DNA of 64,000 nucleotides from UBA1447 sp964612185 (GTDB taxonomy: Bacteria; Bacillota; Clostridia; Oscillospirales; Acutalibacteraceae). The stretch lies in the NCBI GenBank assembly GCA_964612185.1, contig CAZTCR010000012.1:1-64000 (forward strand), in the 5' to 3' direction. The position numbers and the translations under genes were made by a program. Below, piece by piece: positions 34,624 through 43,438 of the stretch; the stretch's first letter is position 1; each line of letters opens with the position of its first letter. The notes below the pieces were generated by a model, which saw only the letters and a program-made list of their open reading frames with translations, searched no databases and was not told the DNA's origin.

Positions 34624-35643
34624 ATGCGCAACCACGAAGTCACCACCGTACAGCCATTGCTAAACAAAGACGGCAGCCTGCGCGAACCCGGCTGGTCGAG
34701 AAAGCTTGTGCAGATTTATGACCGCAACGCCATCAAAGTGCCGAAATTCAGGATTAAGGAATGGGATTATTACATTGTTATGGCTAAGGATTTCGGCATT
34801 GCGATGACGGTTTCCGATATCGGTTATATCGGCTTGCAATCGGTCACTCTGTTTGATTTTACCAAGCCGAATGAACTGACAAATACCATTATCAAACCGC
34901 TGACCCTGGGCAAACTGCGGCTCCCATCCTCCTCGCAGGGTAATGTTTCGTACCACGATAAAAAGCTCGATATTGATTACCTGATAACGCCCGGCAACCG
35001 CAATATCAAGTGCGAGTTCAGGGATTTTTCTCAGGGGAAAACCCTTACCTGCGATATCAACTTGGAGCAACCGGATATGGATACCATGGTTATCGCAACC
35101 CCCTGGAGCGAAAAGAAGACCGCTTTTTATTATAACCAAAAAATCAACTGCATGCGCGCGAGCGGCAAGGTCAGCTTTGACGGCAAAGAGTACGTGTTTA
35201 ACCCCGAAACGGATTTTGGTACACTGGACTGGGGACGCGGCGTTTGGACTTACGAGAACACCTGGTACTGGGGTTCCGGCAACGGTATTGTTGAAGGCAA
35301 ACCGTTCGGTTTTAATATCGGTTACGGCTTTGGCAACACGGCGGCGGCGACGGAGAATGTTTTGTTTTATGACGGTAAAGCACATAAGCTGGATGACATC
35401 ACCTTCAACATCCCCGCGGACAGCTACACAAAACCCTGGACTTTTTCATCAAGCGACAAACGCTTTGAGATGGATTTTGTACCCGTCATTGATCGGGCGG
35501 CAAAAATATCACTTGGTGTCATTGTGACGGACCAGCACCAGGTTTTCGGTAAAATGAGCGGTAAAGCGGTGTTGGATGACGGCAAGGTGCTGGAGATCAA
35601 AGATTTACTGTGCTTCGCGGAGGATGTGCACAATAAATATTAA
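34624..35643 (+). CDS. DUF2804 family protein
   Basis: The 339-residue cytoplasmic protein matches the DUF2804 pattern: N-terminal QPLLNKDGSLREPGWSRK, then DWGRGVWTYENTWYWGSGNG and GKPFGFNIGYGFGNT. Family members have a lipocalin-like double barrel related to AttH/Svf1 proteins. The ligand and activity are not known. AGGAGGAG precedes the ATG and the gene starts 23 bases after the YhaM-like gene, so the two are co-transcribed. Confidence 0.88.
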   Translation: MRNHEVTTVQPLLNKDGSLREPGWSRKLVQIYDRNAIKVPKFRIKEWDYYIVMAKDFGIAMTVSDIGYIGLQSVTLFDFTKPNELTNTIIKPLTLGKLRLPSSSQGNVSYHDKKLDIDYLITPGNRNIKCEFRDFSQGKTLTCDINLEQPDMDTMVIATPWSEKKTAFYYNQKINCMRASGKVSFDGKEYVFNPETDFGTLDWGRGVWTYENTWYWGSGNGIVEGKPFGFNIGYGFGNTAAATENVLFYDGKAHKLDDITFNIPADSYTKPWTFSSSDKRFEMDFVPVIDRAAKISLGVIVTDQHQVFGKMSGKAVLDDGKVLEIKDLLCFAEDVHNKY

Positions 35644-35680
35644 ACAACCGCTTTCGTAGTTAAAGTGTTAAGGAGTACAG

Positions 35681-36616
35681 ATGGACTGGACGGAAATCAT
35701 CATTACCGTTGATGCTGCTGATTTGGATACGGCGGGTGATATCGCCCAGATGGTTGTGCCTTATGGTATCTATATTGAAGACTACCGTACGCTTGAGGCA
35801 GAGACCTGGGATATTGCCCATGTTGATTTGATTGATGAAACGCTTTTGGGCAAGGACCGTTCAAAAGGACTTGTCCACATCTACATCTCGCCGGAGGAAA
35901 CCCCGGCGGAGGCTGTTGCATTTCTTGCGGAGCGTTACAAAGCGGAAAACATCCGGCATGGCATTGAAACAAAAATATGCAAAAACGAAGACTGGGAGAA
36001 TAATTGGAAAGCGTATTTTAAGCCGACGACCATCGGCAAGCGTTTACTTGTCCGCCCTGTTTGGGAAGAGATTGAAGATGCAGGCGGCAGAATTGTCTTT
36101 AACATAGAACCCGGCCTCGCATTCGGCAACGGCAGCCATGAAACAACACAGCTAAGTCTTGAAGCATTGGAAGGATATGTGACAAACGAAAGTACCGTTT
36201 TGGATATCGGTTGCGGCAGCGGTATACTCGCTGTCGCGGCTTTGCTCTTGGGCGCGAAGTCGGCCACCGGTGTTGACATAGACAAACTGGCGGTAAAAAC
36301 CGCAAGGGAGAACGGCAGAATCAATGGCTTCAAAGAGCCTGAGTTCACTGTTTTGAACGGAAATTTGGTTGACAAAGTCCACGGTAAATTCGACATCGTT
36401 GTAGCAAACATCGTGGCGGATATTATCATTTTGTTTTGTAAGGATGTCGCGAAGTATTTAAAGCCCGGCGGTGTTTTTATCGCGTCCGGTATCATAGACC
36501 TGCGGGAGGCTGATGTGCTTGCCGCTTTTAAAACATACGGTTTTCAAGTTGTAAAAAGGCATGAAAGCGGCGGTTGGATTTGTTTTGAAACCAAGCCGGT
36601 TATCGATGCCGATTAA
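35681..36616 (+). CDS. prmA: Ribosomal protein L11 methyltransferase
   Basis: PrmA trimethylates ribosomal protein L11. The N-terminal substrate-recruiting domain (about 1-90) is followed by a SAM-dependent methyltransferase domain with AFGNGSHETTQLSLEAL, motif I VLDIGCGSGILAVAA and post-motif GVDIDKLAV, then VVANIVADII. Length 311 is normal. AAGGAG precedes the ATG. Confidence 0.96.
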   Translation: MDWTEIIITVDAADLDTAGDIAQMVVPYGIYIEDYRTLEAETWDIAHVDLIDETLLGKDRSKGLVHIYISPEETPAEAVAFLAERYKAENIRHGIETKICKNEDWENNWKAYFKPTTIGKRLLVRPVWEEIEDAGGRIVFNIEPGLAFGNGSHETTQLSLEALEGYVTNESTVLDIGCGSGILAVAALLLGAKSATGVDIDKLAVKTARENGRINGFKEPEFTVLNGNLVDKVHGKFDIVVANIVADIIILFCKDVAKYLKPGGVFIASGIIDLREADVLAAFKTYGFQVVKRHESGGWICFETKPVIDAD

Positions 36617-36640
36617 GAATAACATTGAGGTAATTTTGTC

Positions 36641-38197
36641 ATGAAAAAAGCTTTTAGCACCGTCATCGCCCTTGTTTTTTTACTTCTATCCGTTGTGCCG
36701 GCAACTGCCGTTCAAAGCAATGCTAACGGTCAGGTACCTTTTGTGTTGGTGAGCGGCATGGGCTACAAGCCGCTGGTGACGAATATCGGCACGGACAGCC
36801 AGCAATCCGTGTTCCCGCCGGCAATTAACGCGGAAGACTTGATACTGCCCATTGCCAAAGGCTTGTTCTCTGCCGTGAGTGCCGGTTGGCTTGGTTTCGG
36901 CAATCATCTGCTGCCTGCCGCTTACGACATTTTACAATACGCCGCGTGTGATGATAACGGTGATTCAGCATACGAGGTGCTGCCCTATACTTATCCGAAA
37001 TCCATGGCGCATTATCCGGAAGTCGCGGGGGCAGGCTCGTCCGAGGGCGGACTCATTCACTCCGCCTGCGATAAAATCGGCGCGGATATGGTCTACTACT
37101 TTAACTATGACTGGCGTCTGAGCCCCATGGTAAACGCTGCCTATCTGGACGCGTATATCAACAATGTAAAGCTTGAAAAAAACTGCGAAAAGGTTGACCT
37201 CGCCGCGCTGAGCATGGGCGGTATTGTCACGCTGACCTACTTCCAAATGTTCGGCACCGCATCTGTTACAAGCTGCGTGCTGATTTGTTCCACCTACTCC
37301 GGCGTTCAATTGGCGAGCGACGCGATGTCGCTGCGGCTCGGGGTTGACAAAGAGGACATGCTGAACTTTCTGCCGCAAAATTTCGGCACCGCGCAAACGA
37401 AAACCGCCATGAAAGCGGCGTTCAAACTGTTAGACCTGCTGGGCATTGCCGACGGGCTTGTCGATTTCGCCAACGCCGGGCTTGCCGCGTTGCTGGACAG
37501 TTTTACTGAAGAAATAATGAAAGAAATTTTTCTCACCATGCCCGGTCTTTGGGCTGTTGTGCGTCAGGAAGATTATGAGACCGCCAAAACAAGCCTGTTG
37601 GACCCGCAAAAACACGCAAAGCTGATTGAAAGAATCGATTATGTCCAGTACAATGTGCATCAAAAGCGCAAAGAGATCATTCAAAGCGCTATGGCGGACG
37701 GAGTCAAAGTCGCTTTTGTCGCCAACTATAATCTCGCCCCCGCGCCGGTCTATGCGTCTTCAAGTTTCCATAGTGATACGCTCATTGAAACCGCCCGCGC
37801 GAGCGGCGGCGCGACTTGCGCGCCCTTGGGTACCACGCTGCCGGCCGGGTATGTGCAACAAAATGCCTGCGCCGGGCACAACCATATATCCCCCGACAAC
37901 ATCATTGACGCGTCGACCGCCGATTTCCCCGATCAGGTTTGGTTTGTGAAAAATGTCGGGCATGTCAGATGCCATTATGGTTCTGCGTACAACGAGTTTT
38001 TGCTTTGGCTCCAACACAGCCCGGAACAGCCGACGGTATTTACCAACCCCGGCTATCCGCAGTTTTTGGGCAGTGACAATGACGGCATGACACTCTACCC
38101 GATTGAGCGTATCGAACAGTCAGCCACACTGTTTGATTATCTGTTGAGTTTGATCAAGATGATTACGGCAATCAATCTGCCGTTTCTTAAATTCTAA
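36641..38197 (+). CDS. Secreted LCAT-like alpha/beta hydrolase (first of two)
   Basis: The 518-residue protein has a signal peptide (cleavage predicted after ATA, near residue 23). The nucleophile elbow is ALSMGG, preceded by FNYDWRLSP, which occurs in lecithin:cholesterol acyltransferase-like lipases. The catalytic histidine is probably in the C-terminal GHVRCHYG. Activity as a lipase or esterase is inference. It is followed 21 bases later by a related gene, so a tandem duplication is likely. Confidence 0.78.
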   Translation: MKKAFSTVIALVFLLLSVVPATAVQSNANGQVPFVLVSGMGYKPLVTNIGTDSQQSVFPPAINAEDLILPIAKGLFSAVSAGWLGFGNHLLPAAYDILQYAACDDNGDSAYEVLPYTYPKSMAHYPEVAGAGSSEGGLIHSACDKIGADMVYYFNYDWRLSPMVNAAYLDAYINNVKLEKNCEKVDLAALSMGGIVTLTYFQMFGTASVTSCVLICSTYSGVQLASDAMSLRLGVDKEDMLNFLPQNFGTAQTKTAMKAAFKLLDLLGIADGLVDFANAGLAALLDSFTEEIMKEIFLTMPGLWAVVRQEDYETAKTSLLDPQKHAKLIERIDYVQYNVHQKRKEIIQSAMADGVKVAFVANYNLAPAPVYASSSFHSDTLIETARASGGATCAPLGTTLPAGYVQQNACAGHNHISPDNIIDASTADFPDQVWFVKNVGHVRCHYGSAYNEFLLWLQHSPEQPTVFTNPGYPQFLGSDNDGMTLYPIERIEQSATLFDYLLSLIKMITAINLPFLKF

Positions 38198-38218
38198 AAA
38201 TTGAGTGAGGTTGCTGTG

Positions 38219-39796
38219 ATGAAAAGATTTTTTAGTGTTCTTCTGGTGTTTGTTCTGGTTGTGCTCGCCACCGTGCCCGCCTATGCTGTTGAGAGCTGTA
38301 ATTGCGGACATACACCGCTCGTGGTGGTCGGGGGCATGAACGGCTTCCCGTTATACAAGGATGAAGGAACGCCCAACGAACTGCAAGTTTGGCCGCCTGT
38401 CATCAACTACGCCGAGGTTGCGGCCACGGCAGTCCCGGGATTTTCGGCGGCAGCTGCTTTTGGTGACTGGAACAATCTCGGCGACCGGCTCGTGCCGCTG
38501 GCTAACAAATTGCTTGAGCCGTCCTCCTGTGATGCCGACGGCAACTCCAAATATGTTTTAACAACAACCACCTTCCCGCTCTCCATGGCGCACTATCCGG
38601 AGTATATGAAGACCGCGCTCATCAGTGAGGAAGGGTTTCTTCATTCCGCCTGTGACCGTATCGGCGCCGACCATGTCTATTTTTTCAACTATGACTGGCG
38701 CCTTGACCCGTTGGAACACGCAAAGGAACTCAATACGATGATAAAACGGGTGATGCAAGAAACCGGTCATCACAAAATCGACCTCACCGCTTGCAGCCTT
38801 GGCGGCTCGCTGACACTGGCTTATTTTTCCGAATACGGCTATGACGATGTTGAAAGCTGCCTATTTTTGTCCTCCGCTTTTTCCGGTTCCCTCGCCGCGA
38901 GCGAAATCCTCACGGGTAAAATCTCCATTGATAAAACTGCTCTGAAACATTATTTGCGGCTCAATATCAACTCGGACAATCACCTGGATTTGGCGCTTGA
39001 TGCTTTTGTTGAGGTGCTTGATCATACGGGTTCGCTTGAAAAATTAGTCGATTTCCTCAACGGGATGCTTGGCGCGTTAAAGGACCGCACCCTTAACGAG
39101 GTGATGGTAGACAACATGGGCACCATGCCCGGCATGTGGTCGCTTGTGCGGGAAGATGCTTATGAGCCGGCAAAGACCGCCCTGCTTGATGACCCCAAAT
39201 ACGCCGCGCTGATTGAAAGAATCGACGATTTTCATTACAATGTCCGGCAAAAGCGTCAAGAGATTATCGAGAACGCCATGCAAAGCGGTGTAGCAGTTAT
39301 GTTCACCTCAAATTATGAAGATGCGCTTATTCCCGCTTTTCCATCCGCCATCAAGCATGGCGACGGCTTGATTGAAACTGTCTGCACCAGTGCCGGCGCG
39401 ACCGTCGCGCTGCTGGGCGAAACACTGCCGGACAATTATACCCAGGCGAATGCCTGCTGCGGCAACAACCACATCTCACCCGATCGGGTTGTGGACGCGT
39501 CCACTTGTATGTTCCCCGAGCAAGTCTGGTTTTTCCGTAGCGTAGCACATATCGGCACACTGTACGGCTCCGAGTTCTGCGATTTTATCTTTTGGCTGCT
39601 GGAACAACCCGGACAGCCCACCGTATGGTCGAGCGCGGCGCACCCGCAGTTTATGGCCGCCGGCGATAAAGGTATGACACTGCATCCGACCACGGCGGCG
39701 GACGGGCAGCAAAAGACAGTTGCTTATTATGTGGACGCGGTATTCAAAATCATCACACTTTTTAAACAAATTCCGGCTTTCTATTCAGCCGGATAA
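38219..39796 (+). CDS. Secreted LCAT-like alpha/beta hydrolase (second of two)
   Basis: The 525-residue paralogue shares the order of motifs with its neighbour: signal peptide, GMNGFPLY, LHSACDRIGADHVYFFNYDW, the elbow CSLGGS, NHISPDRVVDAST and VAHIGTLYG. The elbow reads T-A-C-S-L-G-G against L-A-A-L-S-M-G-G in the first copy. I chose the ATG at 38219 (GAGGTT upstream), which gives a proper signal peptide MKRFFSVLLVFVLVV. The pair diverges mainly in the lid region between the elbow and residue 300. Confidence 0.78.
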   Translation: MKRFFSVLLVFVLVVLATVPAYAVESCNCGHTPLVVVGGMNGFPLYKDEGTPNELQVWPPVINYAEVAATAVPGFSAAAAFGDWNNLGDRLVPLANKLLEPSSCDADGNSKYVLTTTTFPLSMAHYPEYMKTALISEEGFLHSACDRIGADHVYFFNYDWRLDPLEHAKELNTMIKRVMQETGHHKIDLTACSLGGSLTLAYFSEYGYDDVESCLFLSSAFSGSLAASEILTGKISIDKTALKHYLRLNINSDNHLDLALDAFVEVLDHTGSLEKLVDFLNGMLGALKDRTLNEVMVDNMGTMPGMWSLVREDAYEPAKTALLDDPKYAALIERIDDFHYNVRQKRQEIIENAMQSGVAVMFTSNYEDALIPAFPSAIKHGDGLIETVCTSAGATVALLGETLPDNYTQANACCGNNHISPDRVVDASTCMFPEQVWFFRSVAHIGTLYGSEFCDFIFWLLEQPGQPTVWSSAAHPQFMAAGDKGMTLHPTTAADGQQKTVAYYVDAVFKIITLFKQIPAFYSAG

Positions 39797-39810
39797 AAGG
39801 AGGAGATTTT

Positions 39811-40236
39811 ATGTATTGCAGCAATTGCGGCGCCGCTTTTCAGCCCGGAACCTTTATATGCACCAAATGCGGTGTACCGGCGGGCACCGGCAACAGGTTT
39901 TGCCCCAACTGCTCATCTCCGAGGGATGTCAATGCCGTGATGTGCGTTAAGTGCGGCGTTTACTTCGCTCCGCCGCAAAACTTCGCACCGCCCGGTGTTG
40001 TGGTCAAGTCAAACCTTGTCGCGGCGATTCTCGCGTTTTTCCTTGGCACCTTCGGCGTACACAACTTTTATCTCGGCTACACAAATAAAGCGGTCGCCCA
40101 GTTGCTGATTACCATACTCTCCTGCGGGGCGCTGGCTGTTGTTTCACAGATTTGGGCGATTGTCGAAATGGTCCAGCTCTTAACGGGTTCCATCAATGCG
40201 GACGCAAACGGCTGCCCGCTGAAGAAAGATATTTAA
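39811..40236 (+). CDS. TM2-domain membrane protein with N-terminal zinc ribbons
   Basis: The 141-residue protein starts with zinc-ribbon cysteine pairs (YCSNCG, CTKCG, CPNC, CVKCG), followed by a TM2 domain of two membrane helices with the family stretch FFLGTFGVHNFYLGY. Such proteins are common and functionally uncharacterised. AAAGGAGGAG precedes the ATG. It lies in line with the hydrolases and a DUF2752 protein. Confidence 0.88.
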   Translation: MYCSNCGAAFQPGTFICTKCGVPAGTGNRFCPNCSSPRDVNAVMCVKCGVYFAPPQNFAPPGVVVKSNLVAAILAFFLGTFGVHNFYLGYTNKAVAQLLITILSCGALAVVSQIWAIVEMVQLLTGSINADANGCPLKKDI

Positions 40237-40238
40237 GC

Positions 40239-40652
40239 GTGAAAAGAATCAAAAAACGCAAGCTGCCGATTATCATCCTGTCTCACGCCGGGGTTGCCGC
40301 TTTTGTATGGGTTTACATGACCTATTTGGGCTGCCCTGTCAGGCGGTTCTTGGGCGTGCCCTGCCCGGGCTGCGGCATGGGGCGGGCTCACCTGGAACTG
40401 CTGCAAGGCAATATCCGCGAAGCGTTTTCGTTTCATCCGCTTTTCTTTTTAGCAATTCCGCTTATCTTCCTGTTCCTGCACAGCGGGATATATGACTTTC
40501 ACATCCCCCAAAAAACACTGAATATCATCGGCATTGCCGCGATTATACTTTTGCTCGCTGTTTACCTGCTGCGTATTTTTGTGCTGCATGACCCGGCTGT
40601 GGCAACGGATTTTGAACATTCCGTTCTCGGCAGAATTCTTGAATCGATATGA
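40239..40652 (+). CDS. DUF2752 membrane protein
   Basis: The 137-residue product has the DUF2752 signature GVPCPGCGMGRAHLELLQGN and three or four hydrophobic segments. TM2 and DUF2752 genes are frequently adjacent, as here, where only 2 bases separate them. I chose the GTG at 40239; the longer in-frame reading back to 40152 would overlap the TM2 gene. Function unknown. Confidence 0.85.
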   Translation: MKRIKKRKLPIIILSHAGVAAFVWVYMTYLGCPVRRFLGVPCPGCGMGRAHLELLQGNIREAFSFHPLFFLAIPLIFLFLHSGIYDFHIPQKTLNIIGIAAIILLLAVYLLRIFVLHDPAVATDFEHSVLGRILESI

Positions 40653-40711
40653 CGCGTTCCGGTATTGCCCGCGTCATCCTGTTTCAACCATAAAAATAGG
40701 AGGGACTGCTC

Positions 40712-43027
40712 ATGTCATTCTTAAAAGCTCTACAGCGCGTGTTGTCCGCACTGCTGGCCATTGTCACAGCGGTGCTGGCCGTTGCCGTGAAACTCCCCGT
40801 TTGGGACAAGGTGCCCGACACCAAGCCCGGTGTGTACGGCAAATGGGTTGACCCGTTTATCGGCACGGGCGGTATCCCGTGGGCGAGCGCAATGCTGTTC
40901 CCAGGCCCGACGGCGCCTTTTGGCATGGTCAGGCTCAGCCCGGACACCAGCTTCCCCGCCGGGTTCAACCCCGTTAAGCTCGGCACGGCCGGTTACTACT
41001 ACGGCCACCGGAACATTTTGGGGTTCAGCCACACGCGGCTTTCGGGAACGGGCGCGACTGACATGGGACACTTCCGGGTAACACCGGCAGTCGGCAATGC
41101 AGACCCTGCGGACAGACTCAAGAAGCCCCTCGTCTTTTCCCACCGACAGGAGAAAGCCACCGCCGGCTACTACGCGGTCAACCTGCCAACCATCAGCTGT
41201 TTGGCCGAACTCACCGCGGCAAACCACACTGGCGTGCACCGTTATACCTTCGGCACGAAGAAAGACGCGCACATTTTTATCGACGCCACCAGTTTTCTCT
41301 TAGGCGGCAGAGCGGAGGAAGGTAAAATCGCCATTCTGCCCGATGCCATGGAGGTGGAGGGAGAAGGCCGTGTATTTACCGCCTTCACCGGCCGGTACGG
41401 CGGACTCAAAGGCTATTTTGTGGCGCGCTTTAACAAGCCTTTTGAAAGCTATGCCTCATGGAGTGATGGTGTCAGCGTTGAGGGCGGCACTGCTGCTGCC
41501 GGCAATGACGCCGGCGCGAATCTGAACTTCGGCAACATCAAAAATCAACCGCTTGAACTGAAAGTCGGTATCAGTTTTGTCAGCCTTGAAAACGCGCGGG
41601 AAAACCTTGACGCCGAAACCGGAAATCTCGGTTTTGAAGGTGTTCGGGACACCTCCCGTCAGGCTTGGGACGAGTGGCTGTCAAGAATTAAAATCGATAC
41701 CGAGGACACCGAAGTAAAAACAATATTTTATACCGCACTGTATCACACGATGATTATGCCCACCGATTTCACGGATGTGAACGGGCAATACCTCGGCTTC
41801 CAAAATCAAATCGGGTCGGCCGAGGACTTCACCTATCGTACGGACATGTCGATTTGGGACACTTTTAGAACAGCACACCCGCTTTATAACCTGATGGCAC
41901 CGGATATTCAGCGCGACTGCCTAAAAAGCCTTGTCCGCATGGCACGCATCGGCGGTACCCTGCCCCGCTGGCCATCCGGCGCGGGCTACACGGGGTCCAT
42001 GTTCGGCACACCGACGGATATGGTCGTTGCGGAAAGCTACCTCAAAGGCATCACCGATTTCGAGTTTGAGGAAGCTTACGAATTCATGAAAAAAACATCG
42101 CTTCAATCCGTCCCCGGGGTCGACAACCGCGCGAATATTGACGAATACAACATCTACGGATACTGCCTGGGCGATGTGTCGAAGGAATCAGTCAGCCGCA
42201 CAGTTGAATACGCTTGGGCGGACGGCAGCATCGCGCTGATGGCCAAAGCGCTGGGTAAAACGGATGAAGCGAACTATTTCACGGCAAAATCCATGAACTA
42301 TAAAAACCTTTGGAACCCCGCGACAAAATACTTTCAGGCGCGCAGAGCGGACGGTACCTGGATACAGCCCCTGCTGCCGAACATGACCAGTTATTATGAC
42401 GAAGTTTTGCCGGCCAAGGTTTCCGAAGCCTACTGTGAGGGCGGCCCCCGCCATTGGCGCTGGACCGCGCCGCATGACCCGCAAGGGCTTGTCGGCCTTT
42501 TCGGCAAAGATTATTTCATCAGTGAGTTGGACACCTTTATGGCAGACGCGAGCAAAAACCGCGCGGCAATCAGCCCCGGCGGCGGCTACTGGCAAGGCAA
42601 TCAACACGATATCCACGCGCCCTATCTCTTTAACGAAGCCGGGCGGCCGGACCTGACGCAAAAGTGGGTGCGTTGGGCGCTTACCGAACGCCACAGCACG
42701 GATGTGGATGGGCTTGACGGTAATGACGACGGCGGTACGCTGAGTGCCTGGTATGTATTCTCGGCTTTCGGGCTTTATCCGGTCGCGGGCACAGACCGCT
42801 ACTGGATTGGCGCGCCGATTCTTGATAAGGCAGTAATAAACCTGGGCAACGGGAAAACATTGACCGTAATTGCCGAAAATCAGTCAGCCGAAAACCTTTA
42901 TGTGCAAAAAGTGACGCTTAATGGCGTAAAACTTAACACCGCTTCCATTACGCACGCGCAGATTGCTGACGGTGCTACGCTCGTCTTTACAATGGGGGGC
43001 TCCCCTGCGCCGGGCGGCGGTTTTTGA
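40712..43027 (+). CDS. GH92 family alpha-1,2-mannosidase, exported
   Basis: The 771-residue enzyme has an N-terminal membrane/signal segment (about 8-28) and the GH92 landmarks VDPFIGTGG, LFPGPTAPFGMVRLSPDT, GFSHTRLSGTGATDMG, and near the end GNDDGGTLSAWYVFSAFGLYP. GH92 enzymes are calcium-dependent exo-mannosidases acting on alpha-mannosides such as N-glycans and yeast mannan. TAGGAGGG precedes the ATG. Exported enzyme; the linkage specificity cannot be read from sequence. Confidence 0.93.
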   Translation: MSFLKALQRVLSALLAIVTAVLAVAVKLPVWDKVPDTKPGVYGKWVDPFIGTGGIPWASAMLFPGPTAPFGMVRLSPDTSFPAGFNPVKLGTAGYYYGHRNILGFSHTRLSGTGATDMGHFRVTPAVGNADPADRLKKPLVFSHRQEKATAGYYAVNLPTISCLAELTAANHTGVHRYTFGTKKDAHIFIDATSFLLGGRAEEGKIAILPDAMEVEGEGRVFTAFTGRYGGLKGYFVARFNKPFESYASWSDGVSVEGGTAAAGNDAGANLNFGNIKNQPLELKVGISFVSLENARENLDAETGNLGFEGVRDTSRQAWDEWLSRIKIDTEDTEVKTIFYTALYHTMIMPTDFTDVNGQYLGFQNQIGSAEDFTYRTDMSIWDTFRTAHPLYNLMAPDIQRDCLKSLVRMARIGGTLPRWPSGAGYTGSMFGTPTDMVVAESYLKGITDFEFEEAYEFMKKTSLQSVPGVDNRANIDEYNIYGYCLGDVSKESVSRTVEYAWADGSIALMAKALGKTDEANYFTAKSMNYKNLWNPATKYFQARRADGTWIQPLLPNMTSYYDEVLPAKVSEAYCEGGPRHWRWTAPHDPQGLVGLFGKDYFISELDTFMADASKNRAAISPGGGYWQGNQHDIHAPYLFNEAGRPDLTQKWVRWALTERHSTDVDGLDGNDDGGTLSAWYVFSAFGLYPVAGTDRYWIGAPILDKAVINLGNGKTLTVIAENQSAENLYVQKVTLNGVKLNTASITHAQIADGATLVFTMGGSPAPGGGF

Positions 43028-43050
43028 CAGCCGGCAACAGAATAACAAAC

Positions 43051-43094
43051 GGACGGTTCTCGCGTTATTGCGCAGGAACCGTCCTCTTTGTTTT
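43051..43094 (+). terminator. Terminator after the GH92 gene
   Basis: Arms GGACGGTTC and GAACCGTCC (43051-43059 and 43076-43084) are followed by TCTTTGTTTT. Confidence 0.8.
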
Positions 43095-43138
43095 CAACTG
43101 TTGCAACAATGATGCTCCCTTCAATTTGACAGGTGAGT

Positions 43139-43438
43139 TCATGTGTTCAGTTTGCCTCTTTTAGATCTGTATGGTATGACGAGAGCAGTCCGCGCAGGAT
43201 AGAAGTAAATTTGCTGACTATACAGTATTCCAACGGTGAACACCAACGCTGACGAAATGCCGCCCCAAACCAGCAAGACGACGGCTGCGGCCAGGCTTGT
43301 TACACCGTTGTAAGCCTGCCGGTCGGCAGAGCCGTTTGAAATATTGATGCAAAAATAGTTTTTTATTATACCGCCGCCCAGCCCGACCGCCATGGATACA
43401 GCCAGCAGCAGGGCGACAGGAAGTTGCTCAAGGCTCAT
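43139..43438 (-). pseudogene. Truncated drug/metabolite-type transporter gene
   Basis: The first 72 or so residues, with two membrane segments and NGSADRQAYNGVTSLAAA, resemble the start of EamA/DMT permeases of Clostridia, which are usually near 300 residues long. After FTVGI the reading turns into an unrelated tail (YFYPARTALVIPYRS) and stops at 99 residues. I see no continuation downstream before the GH92 terminator. It overlaps the GH36 stop by ATGA, so its start was once part of this operon. Confidence 0.55.
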
